Shown: positions 1 to 6,494 of the stretch, one piece after another | Numbering within the stretch: the stretch's first letter is position 1 | Layout of the letters: the number at the start of each line of letters is the position of its first letter | NCBI GenBank assembly: GCA_036166735.1 | Contig: JAYZHG010000066.1 | Span: 1-8,956 of the forward strand | DNA length: 8,956 nucleotides | DNA from: JAPYTU01 sp036166735 | GTDB lineage: Bacteria > Bacteroidota > Bacteroidia > Cytophagales > MED-G16 | Reading direction: 5' to 3' | The notes under the pieces: generated by a model | What the model was told of the DNA's origin: nothing | What the model saw: only the letters and a program-made list of their open reading frames with translations | Database searches by the model: none | Made by a program: the position numbers and the translations under genes

Positions 1-779
1 GATTTAATATAAGTTCTAAGAGAATGTGTATTCCAGAATTTCCTAAAGATTTTTTTTTAAAGTCTATAATAGAACTACTAAAAATCGATAAAAAATGGAT
101 TCCTAATACTGATAATTCATCTTTATACATTAGACCGATAACTTTTGCTTTAGACCCTTTTATTGGTATTAAGCCTGCTGATATGTATAAATTTATAATT
201 ATTACTGCTCCTGTCGGTGGATATTATACAGAACCTGTTAAGGTAAAAATTGAAACTAAATACACAAGAGCAATTAGTGGGGGAGTGGGTTTTTCAAAAA
301 CTGCAGCAAATTATGCCGCTGCTTTATATCCTGCTGTAAAAGCTGAAAAAGATGGTTATGATCAATTAATATGGACTGATGGTAAAGAACACAAGTATTT
401 GGAAGAATCTGGTACTATGAACTTATTTTTTGTTATTGATGAAACTATTATAACTGCTCCTTTAGGTGATACTGTTTTGGATGGAGTAACAAGAGATAGT
501 ATTATAGTTTTAGCTAATAAATTAAATTTGAATTTAGAGGTTAGAAAAATATCTATTGGTGAAGTAATATCTTCAATAAAAAACGGGAAACTTAAGGAGG
601 CTTTTGGTGCTGGTACTGCCGCTACTGTTGCTCCTATTAAAACAATAGGTTATGAATGTAAAGATTATGATTTGCCTGAAATAAATTCGAAATCATATTC
701 TTCAATATTTTTAGAAGAATTAAATAATATTAAATATGGAAAATCACCAGATTTATTTAATTGGATTACTAAGGTTTAA
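1..779 (+). CDS. ilvE: Branched-chain amino acid aminotransferase, 5'-truncated by window edge
   Basis: PLP-dependent fold-type IV transaminase that interconverts leucine, isoleucine and valine with their 2-oxo acids using glutamate/2-oxoglutarate; cytoplasmic. The reading frame is open from base 3 with no stop before the first visible ATG at 24, and the upstream residues FNISSKR run into MCIPEFP as in family members, so that ATG is internal. 258 residues are visible; about 95 N-terminal residues are probably missing if the family length is near 355. The PLP lysine is in GVGFSKTAANYA (codon 297-299), in the same context as the lysine of human BCAT (GDCKxGGNYG). The family motif EESGTMNLFFV follows (compare EVGTMNLF), then DGVTRDSI and the phosphate-binding GAGTAATVAPI near the C-terminus. 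It ends in TAA, 2 nt before prfB, so the two are probably co-transcribed. Identification is firm; substrate preference within the BCAA class rests on similarity. Confidence 0.95.
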   Translation, partial: FNISSKRMCIPEFPKDFFLKSIIELLKIDKKWIPNTDNSSLYIRPITFALDPFIGIKPADMYKFIIITAPVGGYYTEPVKVKIETKYTRAISGGVGFSKTAANYAAALYPAVKAEKDGYDQLIWTDGKEHKYLEESGTMNLFFVIDETIITAPLGDTVLDGVTRDSIIVLANKLNLNLEVRKISIGEVISSIKNGKLKEAFGAGTAATVAPIKTIGYECKDYDLPEINSKSYSSIFLEELNNIKYGKSPDLFNWITKV

Positions 780-781
780 TA

Positions 782-1868
782 ATGAATATAGATCAAATTA
801 AAAAACTTCAAGATCGTATAGGGGTATTAAGGGGGTATCTTTGACTATGATAATCGATTAAAAGTAATTAAAGAAAAAGAAAAAATCTCATTAAGTTCTA
901 GTTTTTGGAATGATAGAAAAGATGCAGAAAAAGTACTTAAAGAAATAAGCATAAATAAGATATGGATTGATTCTTATAACGATGTTAATTCAGCAATAGA
1001 AGATTTTAAAATTTTATATGATTTTCATATTTCTGGAGATGTTTCTGAAGATGAATTAGAATTTGAATATAATAAAGTTGAAAAATCTCTTGAAAATCTT
1101 GAATTTAAAAAAATGCTTTCAAGTAAAGAAGATCAATTGAATGCTATAATAGAAATTAATCCAGGAGCTGGGGGAACTGAAAGTCAAGATTGGGCTAATA
1201 TGTTGATGAGAATGTATATTATGTGGGCAGAATCTCAGAATTTTATTGTGAAAAAGGTTAATGTTCAACCCGGTGAAACTGCAGGAATAAAATCTGCAAT
1301 TCTTGGTATAGAAGGACAATTTGCTTTTGGGTACTTAAAAGCAGAGATAGGAGTTCATAGGCTGGTTAGAATATCACCATTTGATTCAGGTGCTAGAAGG
1401 CATACATCTTTTGCTTCCATTTTTGCTTATCCAGAAGTTGATGAAACAATTGAAATAAATATAAATTCTGCAGATATTATATGGGAGACATTTAGGTCTA
1501 GTGGTGCTGGTGGACAAAGTGTAAATAAAATTGAATCAGCAGTTAGACTTAAGCATGATAAGTCAGGTTTAGTTATTGAATGTCAACAAGAAAGAAGTCA
1601 GTTATTAAATAAAGAAAAAGCTCTAAATATGTTAAAATCAAAACTTTATCAAATAGAAATAGAAAAGAAAAACAAGGAAAAAGCAAAAAGAGAAGACACT
1701 AAACTTAAAATAGATTTTGGTTCTCAAATTAGAAATTATGTTTTACATCCTTATAAATTAGTTAAAGATATAAGAACAAATATTGAAAGAAATGATGTTA
1801 CAAAAGTTTTGGATGGTGATATTCAACCTTTTATAAAAGAATTTTTATTACAGTCACAAAATGTATAA
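782..1868 (+). CDS. prfB: Peptide chain release factor 2, with programmed +1 frameshift
   Basis: Class I release factor that reads UAA and UGA in the ribosomal A site and triggers peptide release. Translation starts at ATG 782, runs 20 codons to CTT (839-841), meets in-frame UGA (842-844) and continues in the +1 frame from GAC at 843; the product is join(782..841,843..1868), 361 aa, close to the 365 aa of E. coli RF2. The junction reads RGYL|DYDNRL. Helical domain 1 fills the N-terminus. The stop-recognition tripeptide SPF is at residues about 198-200 and the catalytic GGQ at about 243-245, in SGAGGQSVNKIESAVRL; SPF marks RF2 rather than RF1 (PxT). The residue after GGQ is Ser where E. coli has His. 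A gene model starting at ATG 1113 would lose the first 110 residues and is wrong. AAGG at 771-774 lies 7 nt before the start. Expression should be autoregulated: low RF2 favours frameshifting and more RF2. Confidence 0.97.
830..845 (+). promoter_or_regulatory. prfB programmed +1 ribosomal frameshift signal
   Basis: The sequence AGGGGGTATCTTTGAC contains, in order, an internal Shine-Dalgarno-like AGGGGG (830-835), a TAT spacer codon, the slippery CTT (839-841) and the in-frame stop UGA followed by C (842-845), a poor termination context. The peptidyl-tRNA on CUU slips to UUU so that GAC is read next. Spacing and bases match the E. coli prfB site as I remember it. The protein is collinear with RF2 on both sides of the slip, which argues against a sequencing error. 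Confidence 0.97.
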
Positions 1869-1930
1869 TATAAATTATATAATTAGAATTTTTTTTGTTA
1901 TCTACATAAGTGTATTTTAAAAAATAAGTA

Positions 1931-3358
1931 ATGAAATATAAAAAACCTTCGTTTCTTCAGTCAATAACTCCTATTATTTTTTTAGTGGTAATGTTATCAA
2001 TCAATGTTTTTATTTTTGGTGATTTATCTCTTGATGGTAGCAATCAAATTGTATTGATTCTTTCTGGAGCATTAGCAGCAATAATTGCTTATTTTAATGG
2101 AGTAAAGTGGAAAATATTACAAGAAGGTATGGTAAGTAATATAAATTCTGCTATACCTTCATTTATAATTTTATTACTAGTAGGATCTCTTGCTGGTTCT
2201 TGGATGATTAGTGGGATAGTTCCTTCTATGATTTATTATGGAATTCAAATTTTAAGCCCTGATATTTTTCTTTTAGCTTCATGTATTATATGCATTATTG
2301 TTTCTCTTGCAACTGGTAGTTCTTGGACAACTTCAGCTACTATTGGAATAGCTTTGATGGGGGTAGGGAAATCATTAGGTGTAGGTGATGGTTTTATAGC
2401 TGGTGCTGTTTTAAGTGGTGCTTATTTTGGAGATAAAATGTCTCCTTTATCTGATACAACAAATTTAGCTCCTGCAGTTTCGGGAACTACTTTATTTAAA
2501 CATATAAGATATTTATCATATACTACTATACCATCAATAATAATATGTCTTTTAATATTATTAATTTCAGGTTTTTTATTTGTTGAACCTTCTTCTTTTG
2601 AAAATTCATTAATCGTATCTGAATCTATAAAAGAAAAATTTTTTATATCTCCAATTTTATTTTTTCCACCTTCTGTTGTTATCTTTTTGATTTATAAAAA
2701 GGTTTCTGCTATTCCAGCATTATTTTTTGGAATTGTATTAGGTGTATTATTTGCAATAATTTTTCAATCAAATATTATTTATGAAATTTCTTTAGATGGT
2801 AGAAAAAATTGGATTTCTATTTTTTCTGGTGTTATGATTTCATTATATGGAAATGTTTCTATAGAAACATCAAATGAAATGGTTACAGATTTATTGACAT
2901 CAAGTGGTATGTTTGGAATGTTATCTACAATATGGTTAATTTTTTCTGCTATGATTTTTGGTGGCGCTATGGAAAAAGGTGGTTTTCTTTCAAAAATTGC
3001 CAATACTATTTTAAATCAGGTTAAGTCAACTGGATCATTAGTTACATCTACTGCTGGTTCATGTATTTTTTTTAATATTACTGCATCAGATCAATATTTA
3101 TCAATAGTAATTCCTGGAAAGATGTATTCAAATTTTTATAAAGAAAAAGGTCTTGCTCCTGAAAATTTGAGTAGGACACTTGAAGACAGTGGAACAGTTA
3201 CATCAGTTTTGATACCATGGAATACTTGTGGAGCTTATCATTCTAGTGTATTAGGAGTTTCTACTTTAACTTATTTGCCGTATTGTTTTTTTAATATTAT
3301 AAGTCCATTTATGACAGTTCTTTTTGCATATTTAAAAATTAAAATTAGAAGACTTTAA
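1931..3358 (+). CDS. nhaC: NhaC-type Na+/H+ antiporter
   Basis: Inner-membrane secondary transporter that exchanges cytoplasmic Na+ for external H+, giving sodium and pH homeostasis; this suits a marine or saline habitat. The 475-aa product is hydrophobic throughout, with about a dozen candidate membrane segments starting near residues 10-30, 38-54, 74-92 and 113-127. Two NhaC signatures are clear: GAYFGDKMSPLSDTTNLAPA at residues 163-182, and TLEDSGTVTSVLIPWNTCGAY at about 416-436. Length is close to the Bacillus NhaC protein (about 460 aa). The start ATG is 62 nt after prfB with no clear Shine-Dalgarno, so it may have its own promoter. The substrate could differ, since some NhaC homologues move malate/lactate with Na+ (MleN-like), but a plain antiporter is the best reading. 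The last residues (KIKIRRL) are basic and probably cytoplasmic. Confidence 0.9.
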   Translation: MKYKKPSFLQSITPIIFLVVMLSINVFIFGDLSLDGSNQIVLILSGALAAIIAYFNGVKWKILQEGMVSNINSAIPSFIILLLVGSLAGSWMISGIVPSMIYYGIQILSPDIFLLASCIICIIVSLATGSSWTTSATIGIALMGVGKSLGVGDGFIAGAVLSGAYFGDKMSPLSDTTNLAPAVSGTTLFKHIRYLSYTTIPSIIICLLILLISGFLFVEPSSFENSLIVSESIKEKFFISPILFFPPSVVIFLIYKKVSAIPALFFGIVLGVLFAIIFQSNIIYEISLDGRKNWISIFSGVMISLYGNVSIETSNEMVTDLLTSSGMFGMLSTIWLIFSAMIFGGAMEKGGFLSKIANTILNQVKSTGSLVTSTAGSCIFFNITASDQYLSIVIPGKMYSNFYKEKGLAPENLSRTLEDSGTVTSVLIPWNTCGAYHSSVLGVSTLTYLPYCFFNIISPFMTVLFAYLKIKIRRL

Positions 3359-3419
3359 ATTAAATATATTGTATGAAAAATTTGTAATGTATTTCAGTAA
3401 TTAGTTTATTTTATATTCA

Positions 3420-3452
3420 ATAGATTTATTTTGTGTAATCTATAAGTTTTTT
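3420..3452 (+). terminator. Possible weak intrinsic terminator for nhaC
   Basis: ATAGATT (3420-3426) and AATCTAT (3437-3443) form a perfect 7-bp stem around a 10-nt loop, followed after AAG by six T residues (3447-3452). It lies between the convergent nhaC and rsgA genes and overlaps the last codons of rsgA. The stem has only one G-C pair, and in DNA this AT-rich such inverted repeats arise by chance, so the call is tentative. Confidence 0.27.
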
Positions 3453-4327
3453 ATGATTGTTAAATAGCTAGTATATCGTTTTCTCCATATAGTTTTATCT
3501 ATATTTTTTTTTACATTGCAATTTGGTTCATTTTCATGATTACAATTATTGAATTTACATTTATCTTTTAATTTATTAAATTCGGGAAAAGTATATTTAA
3601 TTTCATTTTTTTCTATTTCATAAAATTGAAATTCTTTAAATCCTGGTGTATCAATAAGAAAACTATTTTCATTAATTTCAAACATTTCAGAAAAAGTTGT
3701 TGTTTGTTTTCCTTTTTTGGTCTTCTTAGAAATAGGATTAGTTTTTTGTTTTGATTTATTACATAACAAATTTATTAATGTAGATTTTCCTACTCCAGAA
3801 TTTCCAATCAATAATGTTTTATTCTTTTTCATTATTTGAAGTAAATTATGGACATTAATATTATATTTAGCTGATATAATAAAAGAATCAAATCCTATAG
3901 TTAAATAATTTTTTAAAATAATATTTAGATTTTCTAATTCATTTTTGTTTAAAATATCCAATTTATTAAAAACTATTATAGGTTTAATATTGTAGTAATT
4001 TGCTGATACAAGACATCTATCTATAAAGCTAATTTTAGTATATGGTTCTTTAATACTACATAATATTAATAATTGGTCAATATTAGAAGCCATAATATGT
4101 CCTTTATCATTTCTATTTGATTTTCTAATTATACAATTTTTTCTTTCGTATATATTATTAATAATAACATCTTTATTTTTTATTAATTCCACATAATCTC
4201 CTGATGCAATTGGATTTGTTAATTGGTTATCAATTTTAAACTTTCCTCTTAGAATAGATTTGTAGATTTTGTTATTAATTTTTACATCATACCATTTACC
4301 AGTTGATTTAGTAATTAAACCTTTCAT
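3440..4327 (-). CDS. rsgA: Ribosome small subunit-dependent GTPase A (circularly permuted GTPase)
   Basis: GTPase that acts late in 30S subunit maturation; its GTP hydrolysis is stimulated by the 30S subunit. The 295-aa protein shows the expected order: an N-terminal OB-fold (about 1-65), then a permuted G domain with G4 NKLD (121-124) and G5 SAK (152-154) ahead of G1 GNSGVGKST (175-183), switch-I region KGKQTTTF (about 205-212) and G3 DTPG (226-229). A C-terminal zinc-binding motif follows with C257, C262, H264 and C270. All key residues are present. The start MKGLITKSTGKWY fits the family N-terminus. ATG lies 1 nt after the UGA stop of engB (TGAAATG), so the gene is probably translated by coupling from the engB message. 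It is among the few genes here ending in TAG. Confidence 0.96.
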   Translation of the reverse strand: MKGLITKSTGKWYDVKINNKIYKSILRGKFKIDNQLTNPIASGDYVELIKNKDVIINNIYERKNCIIRKSNRNDKGHIMASNIDQLLILCSIKEPYTKISFIDRCLVSANYYNIKPIIVFNKLDILNKNELENLNIILKNYLTIGFDSFIISAKYNINVHNLLQIMKKNKTLLIGNSGVGKSTLINLLCNKSKQKTNPISKKTKKGKQTTTFSEMFEINENSFLIDTPGFKEFQFYEIEKNEIKYTFPEFNKLKDKCKFNNCNHENEPNCNVKKNIDKTIWRKRYTSYLTIIKNL

Positions 4328-4328
4328 T

Positions 4329-4934
4329 TCAATTAATTATTAGGGACTTATATGTATTTATAATGTAACTTAAAATGATTTCTCTTCCAGTTTTTTTTAT
4401 TGATGAAGTAATAAAAAATGTAGGTATTTCTTTCCAAGTTTTAAGGAGTTCTTTATTAAAATTATCTATATTTTTATCAATATTTGAAGTATTAATTTTG
4501 TCGCATTTAGTATAAATTAAATTAACAGGAATATTATTTTTTCCTAAAAAATTAATTAAATCAATATCAATTTTTTGAGGTTTTAATCTGCTATCAATTA
4601 AAATAAAAACTAAAGCTAATTTATTTGATTTGAGCAAAAAATCTTTAGTCATATTGTCCCATTTTTTTCTATCTTTTTTACTTGTTTTTGCCCAACCATA
4701 TCCTGGTAAATCAACAAAATATATTTTTTTATTAACTATAAAATGGTTTATTAATTTTGTTTTTCCAGGTTTAGAAGAAATTTTAGATAGTTTTTTATTA
4801 TTAACTAGCATGTTTATTAATGATGATTTTCCAACGTTTGATCTTCCATAAAAAATAAATTCTGGTAATTTCTTTTTTGGACATTCTTTTAAATCAGAAC
4901 TACTTTTAATAAATTTAGCCTCTATATTTTTCAT
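4329..4934 (-). CDS. engB: Ribosome biogenesis GTP-binding protein EngB/YsxC
   Basis: Small TrmE-Era-EngA-EngB family GTPase needed for assembly of the 50S subunit in studied bacteria. The 201-aa length is typical. Motifs in order: G1 GRSNVGKSS (30-38), switch I SSKPGKTKLINHF (53-65), G3 DLPGYGWAK (75-83), G4 TKCD (142-145) and G5 TSS (about 176-178). SKPGKT and DLPGYG are hallmarks that separate EngB from Era and Der. First gene of a two-gene operon with rsgA, pairing GTPases for the large and small subunits. It is transcribed away from the porT-like gene across 68 nt. An AGAGG on the minus strand lies about 12 nt before the ATG, too far to be a strong Shine-Dalgarno. It ends in UGA, which only RF2 reads, making it the only gene in the window that strictly depends on the prfB product for termination. 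Confidence 0.96.
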   Translation of the reverse strand: MKNIEAKFIKSSSDLKECPKKKLPEFIFYGRSNVGKSSLINMLVNNKKLSKISSKPGKTKLINHFIVNKKIYFVDLPGYGWAKTSKKDRKKWDNMTKDFLLKSNKLALVFILIDSRLKPQKIDIDLINFLGKNNIPVNLIYTKCDKINTSNIDKNIDNFNKELLKTWKEIPTFFITSSIKKTGREIILSYIINTYKSLIIN

Positions 4935-5002
4935 AATTATTTTTATCCTCTTTGCAATTTTAATTCAATTTTAAAGTTTAGGTATTATATTTAGATATAA
5001 TA
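4935..5002. promoter_or_regulatory. Divergent intergenic region between engB and porT-like gene
   Basis: These 68 nt must hold the start signals for the leftward engB-rsgA operon and the rightward porT-like operon. On the + strand TATATTTA (4986-4993) differs at one position from the Bacteroidota -7 consensus TAnnTTTG, but no TTG lies at the matching -33 distance, and it is only about 10 nt from the ATG. On the - strand TAAAATTG occurs twice, each one mismatch from the same consensus. The region's role follows from gene orientation; exact promoter positions are not resolved. Confidence 0.35.
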
Positions 5003-5716
5003 ATGAAAAAGAATTTTTTAATTATTTTAATTATTTGTGGTTTTTCATATTCCTCAAAATCCCAAAGTAATACAATAAATTTAGGAAACTATGATGATAA
5101 TCGTATTCATTATGGTTTTTTACTTGGCTTACATTCTTCGTATTATAGGATGTATTATTCAAATAATTTTATAGATTCAAATTATAATAATCTTCATAGC
5201 ATTATTCCTTCTTCTAAACCTGGATTTAAACTTGGTTTTATTTCTGATTTTAATCTAATCTATCCATTTGATTTGAGAACATTATTGCAAGTTGGTTTTT
5301 ATGAATTTAATATGGATTATTTGTATACAGATGGTACTATTTTTTCTGATACTAGATCGGCAACATTACTTGAATTTCCTTTGTTAATTAAATATAAATC
5401 AAAAAGAAGGGGTAATCATAGAATGTATATGCTTGGAGGATTAAAACCAAGTTTAGAAATTGGAGCAAAAAATAAGGATGAAGCAGGAAAAGATATATTA
5501 AATTTAAAATCTTTTGATTTATCATTAGAAATAGGTTTTGGCAGTGACATTTTTTTTCAGTTATTTAAACTGTCTCCAGAAATAAGATATTCTAGAGGAC
5601 TAATAAATTTATTAAAAAATACTCCTGATAATTTTAATGAATATAATTTACCAATTGATAAATTGTTTGTTCATAATATTTCAGTTTTCTTTACTTTTGA
5701 AGGTGGGCCTAAATAA
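5003..5716 (+). CDS. porT: PorT/SprT-like outer-membrane beta-barrel, probable type IX secretion component
   Basis: PorT (SprT in gliding flavobacteria) is an outer-membrane barrel protein required for the Bacteroidota type IX secretion system. The 237-aa product begins with a signal peptide: MKKNF, a hydrophobic core LIILIICGF, and a likely cleavage near SSKS|QSN. The mature part has alternating hydrophobic/polar segments and many Gly-aromatic turns typical of 8-stranded porin-like barrels, and ends in an amphipathic strand NISVFFTF. HYGFLLGLHSSYYRMYYS near residue 36 resembles the first PorT strand (xFGFxLGLN). As I recall, porT lies close to engB in many flavobacteria, which supports the call. 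The alternative is a generic outer-membrane beta-barrel domain protein outside the secretion system; sequence alone cannot fully exclude this. No other type IX genes are visible in the window. No Shine-Dalgarno is seen. Confidence 0.72.
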   Translation: MKKNFLIILIICGFSYSSKSQSNTINLGNYDDNRIHYGFLLGLHSSYYRMYYSNNFIDSNYNNLHSIIPSSKPGFKLGFISDFNLIYPFDLRTLLQVGFYEFNMDYLYTDGTIFSDTRSATLLEFPLLIKYKSKRRGNHRMYMLGGLKPSLEIGAKNKDEAGKDILNLKSFDLSLEIGFGSDIFFQLFKLSPEIRYSRGLINLLKNTPDNFNEYNLPIDKLFVHNISVFFTFEGGPK

Positions 5717-6470
5717 TAATAGAAAAATAGCTTTAATTACAGGTGCAACATCAGGAATTGGTGAGGCAACAGCTATTTTATTGTCAAATTATTGTTCATT
5801 AATAATTTGTGGTAGAAGAAAAGATAAACTCAAAAAATTAGAAAAATCTTTATCTAAAAAAACTGATATATTATCTCTTTGCTTTGATGTTAGAGATAAG
5901 AAGGTTATTAAAGATAAAATCCAAGGATTAACTAATGATTGGAAATGTATTGATATATTGGTTAATAATGCTGGTAATGCTCATGGTTTTGATTTAATTC
6001 ATGAAGGTAATTTAGAAGATTGGGATGCGATGATAGATATTAATGTTAAGGGTTTGTTGTATGTTACTAAATCAGTTGTTCCTCTTATGGTTAAAAGAAA
6101 AAGTGGAATAATAATTAATATCGGTTCAATAGCGGGAAAAGAAGTTTATACTAAGGGAAATGTTTATTGTGCATCAAAATTTGCAGTAGATGCAATTTCT
6201 AAAGGAATGAGATTGGATTTGAACAATTTTAATATAAAGGTTACATCTATTAATCCAGGATTGGTAGAAACAGAATTTTCTATGGTTAGATTCAAAAATA
6301 ATATAGATAAAGCAAGAAATGTATACAAAGGTATGCAACCTTTAAAAGCAAATGATGTAGCTGAGATTATTGATTTCATAATAAAAAGACCTGATAATAT
6401 TTGTATTAGTGATATAAGCATACTTCCTAAATCTCAAGCATCTTCTACAGTTGTTAAAAGATCTGATTAA
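5703..6470 (+). CDS. ydfG: YdfG-like NADP-dependent short-chain dehydrogenase
   Basis: Classical short-chain dehydrogenase/reductase; E. coli YdfG oxidises L-allo-threonine, L-serine and related 3-hydroxy acids with NADP+. From GTG 5703 it is 255 aa. Visible features: cofactor loop TGATSGIG (13-20), GRRK (37-40) consistent with NADP(H) preference, NNAG (88-91), structural Asn in DINVKG (114), and catalytic Ser142, Tyr155, Lys159 (GSIAG, YCASK). The YdfG subgroup is supported by PGLVETEFSMVRFK (185-198; E. coli has PGLVGGTEFSNVRFKGD) and a C-terminal ILPKSQASS like MPVTQSYAG. The start is uncertain: the frame is open back to ATG 5637, but that would add 22 residues (hydrophobic, read out of frame from porT) with no family counterpart. 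No ATG occurs between there and the Rossmann fold, so GTG 5703 or TTG 5697 is likely. The gene overlaps porT by about 14 nt, suggesting translational coupling. Confidence 0.88.
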   Translation: MGLNNNRKIALITGATSGIGEATAILLSNYCSLIICGRRKDKLKKLEKSLSKKTDILSLCFDVRDKKVIKDKIQGLTNDWKCIDILVNNAGNAHGFDLIHEGNLEDWDAMIDINVKGLLYVTKSVVPLMVKRKSGIIINIGSIAGKEVYTKGNVYCASKFAVDAISKGMRLDLNNFNIKVTSINPGLVETEFSMVRFKNNIDKARNVYKGMQPLKANDVAEIIDFIIKRPDNICISDISILPKSQASSTVVKRSD

Positions 6471-6494
6471 TATTTAAAATATACTAAACAAGTT

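Noticed and set aside
842..844. In-frame TGA as a pseudogene mutation, sequencing error or UGA recoded to an amino acid
   Set aside because: The surrounding 16 nt form the textbook prfB frameshift signal, engB uses UGA as a true stop, and the protein continues in the +1 frame as RF2.
1113..1868. Stand-alone short release factor (a 251-aa ORF beginning at ATG 1113), like an RF-H or ArfB-type rescue protein
   Set aside because: It carries both SPF and GGQ, and the missing N-terminal domain is encoded immediately upstream across a canonical frameshift site, so this is ordinary RF2.
1895..1920. Bacteroidota-type promoter for nhaC: TTG at 1895-1897 and TATTTTAA from 1913
   Set aside because: The -7 element matches TAnnTTTG only partly, the gap to TTG (15 nt) seems short, and such matches are frequent in AT-rich DNA.
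3359..3439. Small RNA or extra gene in the largest non-coding gap, between nhaC and rsgA
   Set aside because: Only 81 nt of AT-rich sequence with no start-stop pair of useful length and no GC-rich structure; the only pattern is the weak hairpin at 3420-3443.
4630..4851. 73-aa ORF on the + strand inside engB, and similar small ORFs at 1119-1319, 2779-3003, 6164-6421 and 7271-7486
   Set aside because: Each is antisense to a well-supported conserved gene, shows no recognisable domain, and is expected by chance opposite AT-rich coding sequence.
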